Source of the DNA: Psophocarpus tetragonolobus
Taxonomy: Eukaryota > Streptophyta > Magnoliopsida > Fabales > Fabaceae
Direction of reading: 5' to 3'
NCBI GenBank assembly: GCA_037954015.1
Contig: CM075688.1
Coordinates: 50,838,299 to 50,902,298 of the forward strand
DNA length: 64,000 nt
Part shown: one piece after another, positions 12,601 through 24,200 of the stretch
How positions within the stretch are numbered: the stretch's first letter is position 1
Layout of the letters: the number at the start of each line of letters is the position of its first letter
The notes under the pieces: generated by a model
What the model was told of the DNA's origin: nothing
Seen by the model: the letters and a program-made list of their open reading frames with translations, nothing else
Databases searched by the model: none
Made by a program: the position numbers and the translations under genes

Positions 12601-13356
12601 GAGAGTTATCCACATTAAAATCTTGGTATCTTATTTTGTGAGAATGATAATTTGTAAGTATTATACAATGTCATATAATCTTTCAAGTTAGAAAAATGTA
12701 TTTTCGCTGCTTTGTTGACACCTGTTTCTATCTTATGGTTTTCCCTATAACATAATGGCTGACAATGTTTTTTGGAAATTTCCGTAAGAAATACCCAAGG
12801 ATTTGTCCGTGGAAAATTGCAGGCTAATATTATTTACAAATGAAGTTTTCAGTAGCATTTCACAAAAAATTTAATACTGAATAGTTATAAATTAAAAAAA
12901 TAGTTTACATAAACAAGTGCTTTTGTATAATAAAAAAAATTAGCACTCCTTTTAATAATATATCCCATTATTATTAATTTTGTTTATTGTTAAAAAAATT
13001 TATTGAATATTTTTTTATATCTGTGATGGTAGTGAAGAGAACTGAGCCCATCAACATTGGGGTTTATGAAGAATTTTAATTATAATTAAATTTACATAAT
13101 AAAACCTTTATTTATTATAAATTTTAACATTTATACTGTGAGTTTCACAAGTAATTCTAATAATTGTAATTATTTTTTAATTTAAAAAATCATTTCAAAG
13201 TTAGCTTTTAAGTTAGACGATAAACATTATGTTAGCAAGAGGTGGACGAGAGACACGGTTCGAGGATTAATTCCGACAACGATAAATATTAATATCTTTG
13301 TAGATAATGTGGTTCATAAAGTTTTGCAATTTGCAACGTCATAAATAAGATAAAAA
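12601..13356. other. AT-rich DNA downstream of HSP70
   Basis: No gene or clear repeat. Would include the 3' UTR of the minus-strand HSP70 at its right end. Confidence 0.5.
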
Positions 13357-15457
13357 CTAGCTAGAATTCATACTCAAAATGGGTTCAACGAGGCTCTTCA
13401 CCTCATTCAGATAATCTTCAAACACCTCTGCCTCAGACTGCTGACTGGCATCAAGCAAATTGTTGGCCTTTGAAATTGCCAAATTAATTGTCTTTCTGTC
13501 TTGTGACTGAAGCTTGCAAGTACCGTTGTCAACATCCTCTATAGCTTTCTTTATCTTGTAAACATAATCATCCAAAGCATTCATTGCTTTTACTTTCTTC
13601 CTGTACTTCTGGTCTTCATCCTTGTATATCTCAGCTTCTTCGATCATTCTCATGATTTCTTGATTTGATAGTCTTCCATTATCATTGGTTACAGTAATCC
13701 CATTTTTACTACCATTGCTTTCTTCAGCAAATACGCTTAGGATACCATCAGCATCTATGCTGAAAGATACAGTTACAGGATGGCCACGATGAGTACAAGG
13801 AATACCATGAAGTCTTAAAAAACCCAGCAAATTGTTATCACTAGCTCTTGCCCTTTCACCCTCATAAACCTTAATGCAGACAGAGGTTTGAGAATCTTCC
13901 GATGTTCCATATACCCTTTCCATCTTCACAGGAATGGTGGTGTTCCTAGGAATCACAACATTCATGAGATCTCCTTTTATGCATATACCAAGTGACATGG
14001 GTGTAACATCCAACAGCACCAAGTCAGGAACATTCTTAATGCCACCACACGACAAAGCAGCCTGCACAGCTGCACCATGAGCAACAGCCTCATCAGGATT
14101 GATTCCCTTGCACAGATACTTCCCATCAAAGTAGTCTTGCAATAGTTGCTGCACCTTGGGAATCCTAGAAGAACCACCCACGAGTACAACATCGTGTATA
14201 TCACTCTTGTCCATCTTGGAATCAACAAGACACCTATCTACTGTCTCCATACACTGTCGAAAGAGATCCATGTTGAGTTCCTCAAACCTTGAGCGAGTGA
14301 TTGATGAATGAAGGTCAATGCTACCATATATAGCATCTACCTCAATGGTGGTATCAGCAGAGAATGAAAGTGTCCTTGTGGCTCTCTCACAAGCTGTTCT
14401 CAACCTTCTCAAGGATCTTGGGTAACCACTAATATCCACTTTTTTCTCCCTCTTAAACTCTTCTACAAAATAGTTCAACAATCTGTTATCCAAGTCTTCT
14501 CCTCCAAGGTGGGTGTCACCAGCAGTTGCCTTGACTTCAAAGACATCATCCTTAATTGTGAGGAGAGACACATCAAATGTACCACCACCAAGATCAAAGA
14601 TGAAAATATTTCGCTTTCCAACGCAATTATCTCTCTTGTCAAGCCCGTATGCAAGGCCTGCAGCTGTGGGCTCATTCACTATTCGCATAACGTTGAGGCC
14701 TGCAATAGTACCAGCATCTCTTGTTGCTTGGCGCTGAGCGTCATTAAAATAAGCAGGCACAGTAATAACAGCATCCTTTACTGGTGAATCCAAATATGCT
14801 TCTGCAATCTCGCGCATCTTTATAAGGACCATAGATGAGATTTCCTCAGCTGAAATATGCTTCTCCTCACCCTTGTATGACACGACTATCATAGGTTTGT
14901 TATCAGTGCCAGCAATGACCTTGAATGGCCACAACCTTATGTCATTCTCAATGATAGGATCACTGTATTTTTCTGCCAATTAACCTTTTCACATCTGCAA
15001 CATTAAGCAAAGATGTTTTTCTTAAGCTTATTCCATTTACAGAAAGATTACTGTGAGGATTTGAGAAGTGGACAAAATTACTGATTCAATCTAGGTAGAG
15101 GTCCTGAAGTATATTTTTTGCCATAAAATGAATGACGAACGTTAAGTTATAATTGGATCGGCTAAACGCCAACATAGAAATAATTATTGGAAATATTTAA
15201 ATGAAAATTGGCAAACAATAGAATAGCAAATCATTACCAAAGACAGTGTTGGTGGGGTTGCTGGCAGCCTGATTCTTAGCAGCTTCACCAATCAATCTTT
15301 GGTTGTTGGCAAAAGCAACACAAGAGGGAGTGATTCTATTGCCTTGATCATTGTGAATAATTTCCACCCTTTGATGTTGTTCTTGCCATACAGCAACACA
15401 TGAGTATGTCATGCCAAGGTCGATTCCTACAGCCCACTCCTTATTTTGTTTTGCCAT
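13357..15457 (-). pseudogene. HSP70: Cytosolic-type HSP70 gene with frameshift in exon 2
   Basis: Two exons. Exon 1 is 15238-15457 (ATG at 15455-15457; a TTG-started upstream extension is not needed) and encodes the start of the ATPase domain, AVGIDLGMTYSCVAVW, ending phase 1 at a GTAATG donor. The intron is 243 nt. Exon 2 from the standard TTGCAG acceptor would start at 14994 and run to the stop at 13357-13359. It carries the ATPase motifs IFDLGGGTFDVSLLTI and VGGSSRIPKVQQLL, the substrate-binding domain and the helical lid. Lesion: the GGCAGAAAAATACAG stretch at about 14962-14977 has one A too many, so the frame hits TGA at once; 540 codons downstream remain open. Corrected length is about 618 aa. 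The usual DLGTT loop reads DLGMT, and there is no C-terminal EEVD. Most likely a young pseudogene, or a homopolymer sequencing error; see findings for a splice alternative. It is a chaperone ATPase family. Confidence 0.85.
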
Positions 15458-16306
15458 TCTCTCTTTCAAGTGATTCTAGAATATGTTCAAATTCAAAATG
15501 AATTGAAGGCAGCAATAGAAAGTTACGTAGCATAATGGAAGAATAATCATTTTGGTCCTTAAATTTAATAAAAAAATAGACAAGAAATAAGATATACGAG
15601 GGTGTTGATTCATTACATTCACCTTGATCGAATGGCTAAACTCAATGACGGTCTGAATATGTTCTTGGGCCCTTTTCTTGTTCTGCTCCTTCAGAGTTTA
15701 AGAATCCTCCACAATCTTAAGTCTTTTCAGTCACCATCTTAGGAGGAGAGCAAAACGATAACTGTTTATCTTCCCCAAAGGGAGTTTTATAAGCAAAATT
15801 ACACAATCATCTGAAATAAGATGCTTTCATAATTACTATATTTTATCAATTTAAATTTCCAATACCATTGTAGATTAATGGAATTTAATGTTTGGCTAAT
15901 AAAACGTGTAAAGGCTATTGAGATTTTCTAAACTCTAAAGTGATGAACATAAACATCAATATCCTGACTATAGTGTATGCATGCTTGTTCTTGATGCCAT
16001 AAATAAATTTATATTTTCCTTTTAGAACTAGCGGCTTAATTAATTATTCCATTAACAGGGTCGCTTCGTAGTTCGTACACACAATATCTTTATGGAAATT
16101 CTACGAGTATAAATCTTCGAGTGTTGTTGTCCATACTTCAGTGTACTTGGTACCGATTTACTTTTAAAATCTCATAGACTCATACTACTGTATTATTTAG
16201 AGAAATCATAATTACATATTTATCCTGCAAATTTATAATTTAACTATCTGTACGAAAGAATAAGATAGAAGACAAAGGGAAAAAGAAGTGTAATAAGGTA
16301 CACAAT
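15458..16306. other. Upstream region of HSP70, no other gene
   Basis: Would hold the HSP70 5' UTR and promoter. A single TTCTAGAA pair at 15474-15481 resembles half a heat-shock element but lies within 25 bp of the ATG. Nothing else recognised. Confidence 0.4.
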
Positions 16307-16309
16307 ATA

Positions 16310-16520
16310 CTCCCTCGTTCTAAAATAAAAAGTTTTAAAAAATATATGTTCTTACTTTTTTTTATTAATTTATCGTAATATTAGATCAATTTTAATGACT
16401 TATGTATTTATTTATTGAGTGGGTGGAATTATTTCAATAAAATTATATAAAATATATTTATTGTTGTTCTTAATTTGTGTGTAAAAATTTTAAATTACAA
16501 TCATTTTGAGATGGATAGAA
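16310..16520. mobile_element. Stowaway-like MITE
   Basis: Starts CTCCCTCGTTCTAAAAT and ends with the imperfect inverse (ATTTTGAGATGGATAGAA), the terminal pattern of plant Stowaway (Tc1/mariner) MITEs as I know them. About 210 bp, AT-rich, non-coding. The TA target duplication is not crisp, so the exact ends are approximate. Confidence 0.6.
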
Positions 16521-17331
16521 TAATTCTTAATATTCTGAAAGACTAGTAATTGGCTTTTGTGGGTAGGATGTTGGGGGAGGGAAACAGGGTATGCAATATT
16601 ATAGAAAGAGGTAAAAAAATAGTATGAAAATGTCAATTCCATTTTGTTGTGTGAAGAGCTAATTTGATTAATAAATGTTGTAGGATTGCAAGGCTGGTTA
16701 ATTAAGTAAAGAGTTGAATTGGGTGTGGTGAGTTAAGATGCACGCAATATAAAAGGTATGCAGAAGGGCTAATGGATATATTGAACTTGTGTGATTAGGC
16801 AGAGGTGTCTAATTTGGGTTGGGTGCAGAAGGATGATTGAACCACTATATTTATTTAATATATGTTGTGATCATACAATTGTAATTCATTTAACACACCG
16901 GACAAATAATTTGATACAATTATAAAATTACCTGCTTCATGAGACATACCCAGTTTTTGTAAAGTCATCAGCCACTAGATTTACGTTGCAGAAAATATAA
17001 GTGAAGCGGCAAGACAATGTTTTACTACTACTTCGATAGATTCGGTCTACAATTTGCTAACACTCATTTTTAATATTACATCCCTCCTCCAACATTTTAA
17101 TACGATAGCCCCTGAAAAGGCTATTGTGTAGGCAAGCAAGCGAAGGGTGCAACTCCATACAGTAAGATTAGGGCTAAATTTCCCTATTTTTTTTTCCTTA
17201 GGCGTCGAGCGAATCAGACCCATAATCAAATTCCGAAATCCATGTTCATAGGCTATTGTGAAAGCTTGTGATGCAATTCTACCTAACATGCATCATGGCT
17301 AGAAGGATTTAAAAATGGCATGACATGAATG
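16521..17331. other. Intergenic DNA without recognised gene
   Basis: Slightly less AT-rich than its surroundings in parts (17050-17300), with a minus-strand open frame of 80 codons that matches nothing I recognise. Confidence 0.4.
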
Positions 17332-17669
17332 GAGCTTGATTGAAGAATTAAAGTCTTTGTATTCATTGTATTAATATTTTTAATTGTCTTAGGAAATTTA
17401 GGGTGTGAGTTATTTCATTTAAAGCCATTGTATCTATGTCATTTCCCTTTAGCTTAGGAAGAGAGGTGTCTTTAGTTAGTTTGAAGAATAGACTTAGTGT
17501 GAGCTTGATTGAAGAATTAAAGTCTTTGTATTCATTGTATTAATATTTTTAATTGTCTTAAGAAATTTAGGGTGTGAGTTATTTCATTTAAAGCCATTGT
17601 ATTTATGTCATTTCCCTTTAGCTTAGGAAGAGAGGTGTCTTTAGTTAGTTTGAAGAATAGACTTAGTGT
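17332..17669. repeat. 169-bp direct tandem duplication
   Basis: Copy 1 is 17332-17500 and copy 2 is 17501-17669, head to tail with no spacer. By eye they differ at two sites only (cttagg/cttaag and gtatct/gtattt). Non-coding in every frame that I checked. Confidence 0.9.
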
Positions 17670-17769
17670 GAGGTCCTTTAGCTAGGCGTCTTGGGCTTTT
17701 TCTCCTCACACATTGGATTTGCTTTCTACACCCCCTTTTGACTTAGTAAGTGCTAATTTGAGGTTATGC

Positions 17770-18606
17770 TAAGACTAGACTTAATTAGGAGAATTTCAAT
17801 TAATACCTACAATAATTTGAATTCCCAATTTTTATAATTTTTTTTTTCTAAATTCTCATTTTATCCCTAAATTTAATTCCTACTAAAAAGTTTAAAAAAA
17901 TTCAGAATTTTTTAACTCTTAGGGCAGCTCATACCGAAGAGTTTGATTTTATATATAGATAATTCAGATTCACAATAATTAATATATCAAATTCATTTTA
18001 TTCTAGCGCAGTTATATAAATTGTTCTCGTTACTTTTTCTGACTCCATTATTCTCTCCCTCAAAGACTCTTCAAGCTCTTTGAAGCCCAGCTTCGCGTCC
18101 AACTTTGAGCCTCTGATATTCTCATCATGTAGTCGGTTTTCAACCTTCGCCTCTTCATTCAAAAACCTTCTCCTCGGAGTGGATCTGCACCGCGTAAATA
18201 ACAAAGCGTTTCTAGGTGGATTCGTTGGAGTAGTAGAAACAAAAGCGCTAGCGGTTACTCTGTTTTCACATGTTAACATGGATTATACCTTCTCTTGAAA
18301 TCCAGAATAAACAAAGCGCAGATATACATAATTCAGAATAAACAAAGTGCAAATACAAAATTCATATTCACACTTTGATTTGATTTTATATATACATAAA
18401 TTTTTTAACTCTCCGGCGAAAATTTACCATAGAGATACACAAATTTAGATTTTTTTAACTCTTCAACAAGAGCTTACCATAGAGTTAAAAAAAGAAAAAT
18501 CAGGGAAATTAAGTTTAGAGATAAAATAAAATGAAAAAATTTTATAAAAGTAGGTAGATATTCAATTTATAGCAAGTGTTAATTGAAATTCTCCTAATTA
18601 GTCTTA
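17770..18606. mobile_element. Long-TIR element, Mutator-like (Pack-MULE candidate)
   Basis: About 840 bp bounded by long imperfect inverted repeats. The left arm has TTAATTAGGAGAATTTCAATTAA near 17780-17803, and the right arm has its reverse complement at 18578-18600. Similarity continues inward for about 150 bp, including gagttaaaaaa and accatagagtt-type motifs. The sequence ATGC (possibly ATGCTAAG) flanks both ends (17766 on, 18607 on). Long TIRs around an unrelated, GC-richer centre are the hallmark of Mutator-like elements that capture gene pieces. Exact ends and duplication length are ambiguous because the flank overlaps the palindrome. Confidence 0.65.
17998..18279 (-). pseudogene. Captured coding fragment inside long-TIR element
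   Basis: A 93-codon open frame lies precisely in the GC-richer centre between the inverted arms. Its first half is rich in Ser, Thr, Arg and Pro and poor in acidic residues (ASAFVSTTPTNPPRNALLF), like a plastid transit peptide. Its second half is charged and helix-forming (EELEESL-type pattern, ERIMESEKV). After GAAAAA the strand reads GTAACG, a possible splice donor, which would explain why coding character stops there. I do not recognise the parent gene. Capture is inference from composition and position. Confidence 0.45.
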
Positions 18607-18612
18607 ATGCTA

Positions 18613-18800
18613 AGTAAGCTCAAGTCTCACATTGTTTTGGATTATGTACCCAAGCTTACCCTTTAGGTTATATATACTCTTTCCCCTTCTCTTAGATCGC
18701 TGACTTTTGAATTTAAATGAAAATAGTCTTTTTGTAAGCACATTTTCTAGTAAAAAGTTAAAGATCTTCTCTGTTGAGGAACCACCCAAGTAAAGAACTG
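18613..18800 (+). repeat. LTR fragment, family of the 36-kb nested element
   Basis: Runs from about the CAAGTCTCACATTGTTTTGGA motif to GAGGAACCACCC and is repeated as a second copy at 18910-19093 in the same orientation. The same sequence occurs in reverse in the LTR at 36039-36710, so this is an LTR fragment on the opposite strand. Confidence 0.65.
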
Positions 18801-18904
18801 TTACAAACAAGGAAGAAATTAATAGGTTTAAGTAGGAAGCAACGTAAAATAAACCAAATTTGATACCCGAATATTCGGTTTGATAACCTGTTGAGGAACC
18901 TCTT

Positions 18905-19235
18905 CCTAGTTTCTAATTAAGCCCAAGTCTCACATTGTTTTGGATCATGTACTCAAGCTTTCCTTTTGGGATATATATACTCTTTCCCCCTCTCTTGGAT
19001 CACTGACTTTTGAATTTAAATAAAAATAGTCTTTTTGTGAGCACATTTTCTAGTAAAAGGTTGAGAATCTTCTCTCTTGAAGAACCTCTTCCTAGTTGAC
19101 TTTTATTAAGGGTTTTTTCCCTTGTGGCAAGCCTAAACAATTTTGGCTTATCTCTCTTTCAGAGTGGCGCCTCACCTCCTCTTCTTTCCCCTCTCCTTGG
19201 ATGCTTGGAACCTTAAAGAGAAAGATCAATGGAGT
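18905..19235 (+). repeat. Second LTR fragment of same family
   Basis: Repeats the 18613-18800 sequence, then extends through ATCTCTCTTTCAGAGTGGCGCC and CTTGGAACCTTAAAG, matching the inverse of the first 270 bp of the LTR at 36039. It abuts LINE-derived RNase H sequence at about 19235. Confidence 0.65.
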
Positions 19236-20120
19236 GCAAACTTGGTTTGCATCAACTTGAACAATCACCAAAAGCTCAAATTGCACAATGTCACAATAGG
19301 CTATTCTATGAGCAAAAGCCCATAAGGAAATTACCTTTGTAGTCACACACAACACCCCCTATCATCACCTTCCGATAATCTTGATGAAAAGTCGCATCAC
19401 AATTGATTTTGAGAGTGCCTCTCATCGGGGGGCTACCAAGTAAGTCTATGTCTCAGATCCACATATTGAGAAATGTTTTCCTTCAAGGTAGTTGACGAAT
19501 ACCCTCAAGATCACTAAGAAAAGATTTCACAGAGGATACAATTGATCATCAGATTGTCGTCGACCCTGAAAGATAAACTTACTCCTTCTCTACCATGACC
19601 TGTCTAAAACCAGACCAAAGGTATGGCTCCATCTATATACCATGGTGGAGGTTAGACTTTAAACTTGAGATTAACCATAGGTCAAAGTCAAGTTGGGTGA
19701 AAAAAGTTGGTACCCTGCTACATCTGATCTTCTCCCAGACCACACTTACATGAACAGAATCTTGAAACACACATCTTGGTCTCCTTGTTATGAGCACATA
19801 AAAGACAATTGGGATTGGAGGTCATGTGTATTAAATCTCAATTCATTGGTGGGGAGGATAATGTTGGCTACCTTTTAGAGAAAAACTCAAATTCATTCTA
19901 ACTTGTCCTACTTCCACAAATATTTGAAAATAGGCCTCACTAGGTTGTCATAGGTAGACTTAGTGGAAAAAGTGTCATCTACTTTGTCTGTCCATCTTAG
20001 GGAGTCAGAAAGCATGTCTCCTTTAAGTGCATCAATTTGACAAATATCACTCACACATCAAAGGGCAAGAGAGTGCCTAGTTTATGGATATCCCAAGACC
20101 TATCTAAAGAAACAAAAGAA
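19235..20120 (-). mobile_element. 3' half of a LINE (zf-RVT and RNase H-like region)
   Basis: On the minus strand, pieces in broken frames give DSLRWTDKVDDTFSTKSTYD (start of the zinc-binding RT-associated region, about 20000), CVFQDSVHVSVVWEKI (zf-RVT, about 19760), and GTLKINCDATFHQDYRKV followed by GVLCVTTKVISLWAFAHRI (RNase H-like RVT_3 domain, 19440-19260). This order is that of the C-terminal part of plant L1-type ORF2. Many stops. The downstream end is replaced by LTR sequence. Confidence 0.7.
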
Positions 20121-21284
20121 ACACACTTTATATTATTAGGCTGAATGTCGGTATTGTCAATACACCAATTTATTAGAAACCCTTAGCCTGACACCTAATT
20201 ATAATTCCAAAAGTCAATAATTAAGATAGATAATTGATTGATTGAAATATGTAAGAGGTAAAGGTATAACTAGATAAAAAAGGCATATGCATCAAGAGAT
20301 TGTTGTATAAAGTGCAATGTAAACAAAAAAAAAAGTCCAAAAGACATTTAATATTAAAATTATCAGTTTAATGTAGGTATCACAAAGTGGAACGATTAAA
20401 ATTAGATCTTGATTTCCAATAAATAAAATATTTCATATTACTTCTATACATTCCAATAAATAAAATATTCCATATTACTTCTATACATACAATTTTAAGA
20501 TGTTTTATTCCCTACGGTTAACATTATAATAATGACATCTGTAATTTTTTAACTTGATAACGTGATATAATTAATCCACATATCATGTAAGGATGTGGTT
20601 AATTGAATTCTGATATGATGTTTTTAATTGCCATTATTTTCACATATGAGGAGTGAAATTGATTAAAATTATACATATAAGAAATAAAATTGATTATTTT
20701 TACATTAGGAATATAAAATGTCAAGTTGGACCAAATATAGGTAGTAAATAAGTAAATTTTCTTAGATTTTATATAAGCATATAAATTTTTGCATAATTTA
20801 CTAGACTTAATCTGAATCTATTTATTACCTAACTCTCACTTGAATTGGCTTTTAAAGCACCACCTTAACAAATATGCAATTTATCAGGTTTCATTGGGTT
20901 ACATTTTATCATTAACAACTGGAATAAAGGAATCTGATATCTTTTCATTTTACTTCATTTCATCTCTTCCAATTAATTCAGACTCCATTGAATTTCATAT
21001 GATTCCCAATAATTTCAAAATGAAATTCGCATATATTGTAAAATCTACATGAATTTCACCTGATACAAAAATGTGTGGAGAAAAGTAAGTGTATTAGTTG
21101 TATTTCTCATCCAGATATTGCCCAAGTAAAACAAAAATATCTGAAAGAAAAGCAACCCACGCTATTTTAGGTGGGGCAGAGAACCAAACAAGGGAGTAGC
21201 AGGGATTATTGCTTAGCAGCACACTGTATCTACATTATTCCTCTAAAATACTATTATAACAGTCCCCATGTCTTGGCCTTTACC
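20121..21284. other. AT-rich intergenic DNA downstream of PIRL gene
   Basis: Contains a short direct repeat (about 37 bp unit, 20415-20489). The right end should hold the PIRL 3' UTR (minus strand). No other gene seen. Confidence 0.5.
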
Positions 21285-24200
21285 TCATAGCTCCTGATCA
21301 AGATATGCATCTTTTGGAGATTTGGTTGATGACATTGGCGTTCCAATATACCCAATTACATTTCCAGAAACATTCTTCAACCAGGAGGTGCTTCTTGATA
21401 ACCAATCACCCTGTTCTTGTTCTCGCATTTCTTGGCTGCTTTTCGTTTCTTCCTCCATCAATATATCAATCCACCTCTTGGCCATAAAGGTCTTTACGGC
21501 TTCAACCCCTTGATTTACAATCTCCATTGGTGGCAATTCAAGAGGATTCTGCTCCAAGTTTAGCTTCGTCAAATTTTCAAGGCGACCAAATGTATCAGGA
21601 AGTGCACCAATCTGATTATTGCTGAGATCCAATTCCCTAAGGTTAGTCAAATCACCAAATGTCTCGGGAAGTTCTTTGAGGTCAGTGAAGTTACTGCTCA
21701 GGTTGAGAACTTCAAGATTGGTCAGCCTCCCAATTGCAATTGGAAGTCCGTGTAGCTCATTAAAATGAGCATCCAAATAGCGCAAAGACTTCAACTCACA
21801 GAAGGATGAGGGAAGAGATCGAACCTTGTTCAACTGAATGATGAGTTTCTGCAAGTTCGGTAATTCATATCCAATGTTTGTTGGCAAATACGATAGATTA
21901 TTAAAGCTTACATCCAACTCCACCAATGACCTGATCATAAAATATAATAGTAGACCAATCAATCATAACTTAAGCATATTCATAGTTTAAACAAAACTTC
22001 CTAAATGACTTAAGTACAATTTCCTGTCCTGGTTTAAAAAATGAAATGATATTTGCACTTACAGAATATAGAAATGATAAAATTCCCAGTGAGATACTTT
22101 CATATTCTTTGAACAGTTAATGTAGTTTGAAAACTTAACAACATAGATCTTTGAAATGGCGGAAGACACAAACAAAATGACAAAATTTGAAAGAAAAACA
22201 GCATAAAACTACTCCCATTTTTCAACTACACTAGTTGTCTGTTGCCTACAAGTATGGCTCACAAAATGCTCATATATCTATCCACTAAAGTTAACCATTT
22301 ATTCTTAAAATATATGTTCGTGTTGTCCAAGATGGATCCAAAATCACAAGGCATGGTAATTACTCAAATTAGTAATAACAAGTTTGTGCTTTTTATGAAT
22401 TTCTCACCTGCATTGACAGATGGAATCAGGAAGTGCAGTCAGCTTGTTTCCAGAGATATTCAGCAATTTCAGCTTTTGTAACAACCCAATTGAATCTGGC
22501 AGTGATTCCAAAACATTTGAAGACAGATTAAGCTCCTCAAGGTTTTGCAATCCAGCTATCGAATCAGGAATTGCCTAAAGCAATGCACACATATATTACT
22601 ATACACCTACGACAATAAAAAATATGCTAAAACATGGAAGCAAACCAGTACGTGCAATGCAACATGATTTTAAACACCAATGGAGCACCAAGAAGCATAT
22701 ACACAAACATTCAAAATGAAAGCTGACATCATCAATAAATTTCTGTCACATGTATATGTAGATGATAAGCTTTTAAAGCAAGCTCAGTGAGAGATCTTAA
22801 GATGAGTCTTAAACTTTAGATCGGTTCTTTACATTATTCCCCATACAGAGCCTAGACAAATCCCCAAGATGGAAGATGTAAGCTAACATCACCAAGAACT
22901 GTTGAGGTGCCCCTTTTTTAAGTGAAATGGGGTAACATGGGGAACAAATTTGAATTCATAATAAGTTTTTCATTGAAATAAAAAATAGATAGTTCATAAA
23001 AGTGGTTTGGAATTATGGAATTCACAAAAAATAACCTAAAAACTCTTCTATGAGTTTACATTGTGGATGCTCTTACAAATGATTTTGAACGAAGTGCGTG
23101 TTTTGGTGAATATTGACAAAATATTGAATTTGAAAAGTTGGTTTTGGTTGAAATTGGTTTTGAAGTAATATGATTTATATTTGAATGTTATTATTCTAAA
23201 AGCATGTTAGTATCAAAACTCTCTAAACTTTGTTATCTAATGCAAAAATATACTGAAATCTTTTCAGGTCAAAATAAATTCTAAATTCAAATCAATTTTG
23301 AACACAAAAGCAAACAATTGGATATTGACTTAAAATCACGTTAGCTAAGGCCCCATTCGGGGTGATTTTTAGTTTCTAGTTTTAAAATTTCTAAAAACAA
23401 AAACTAGCTTTAGTTTTAAGTTTTCAAAATTTTAAAAACACTATTGTTTTTGTTTCCAAATTTAAAACATTGGTTTTAAATTTTAACCAAAACACTAGTT
23501 GAAGGTAGCGATCGTTGAAGGTCACAGTCGATCATTGGCGATCGCTAGTCGGAGATATGGTTCGTGACCGCCGGTCGGAGGTAGCTGCCAGTGAGTCGGA
23601 GGTGACAGCCAGTCGAAGGTGATGGCTGGTGACCGTCGATCGAAGGTGGCAGCCGGTGACCGCCGGTTGGAGGCGCCGGCCGGTGACTATTTGTTGGAGG
23701 TGGCGGCCGGTTGGAGATGGCGACCAGTGACTGTCAATTGGAGGTGATGGCGGTCATTAGTAGTAGGAGGTAGGGGCTGATGACCGCCGATCGGAGGTGA
23801 TGACCGATGACCGTAAGAGTGGCGGTCAAGTAATGAATTTAAATAAAAACAGAAACAGAAATCTAAAAACCAAATTTTATTGTTTTTAAAATTGAGTGCA
23901 AACTGTTTCGAAGATGAGTAAAAAACCAAAACATAACCATTTGGCAAATATTTTAAGAGTTTGGCTGGTATATACTGTGAGGGACATTAATCGTGACTAA
24001 TGTGACTTTTAACGTTCTAATGACAACAAATCTATTATGAATGAAGGATTGTGATTGAACTAACCGTGTTTACCCATTAAACTCATATTTTAATGTGATT
24101 TTAGACAATCTGGCATAAAAACAAGAAGGCAGGAGTTGATTGGAAGAAAGTTTACTGAGAGTTGATTGGCTGAAAGATCAAGCAGAAGCAAGGCAGAAAT

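Noticed and set aside
14979..14979. Start of a separate 540-codon HSP70 at 14979
   Set aside because: The codon there is TTG, and standard exon 2 sequence continues upstream of it in another frame; it is a frameshift, not a start.
15474..15481. TTCTAGAA as a heat-shock element of the HSP70 gene
   Set aside because: Only one inverted pair with correct spacing, and too close to the ATG to be a normal promoter element; such 6-base matches are frequent by chance.
23687..23947. Minus-strand frame with His/Thr/Pro repeats
   Set aside because: Translation of the minisatellite in an intron; repetition explains the open frame.
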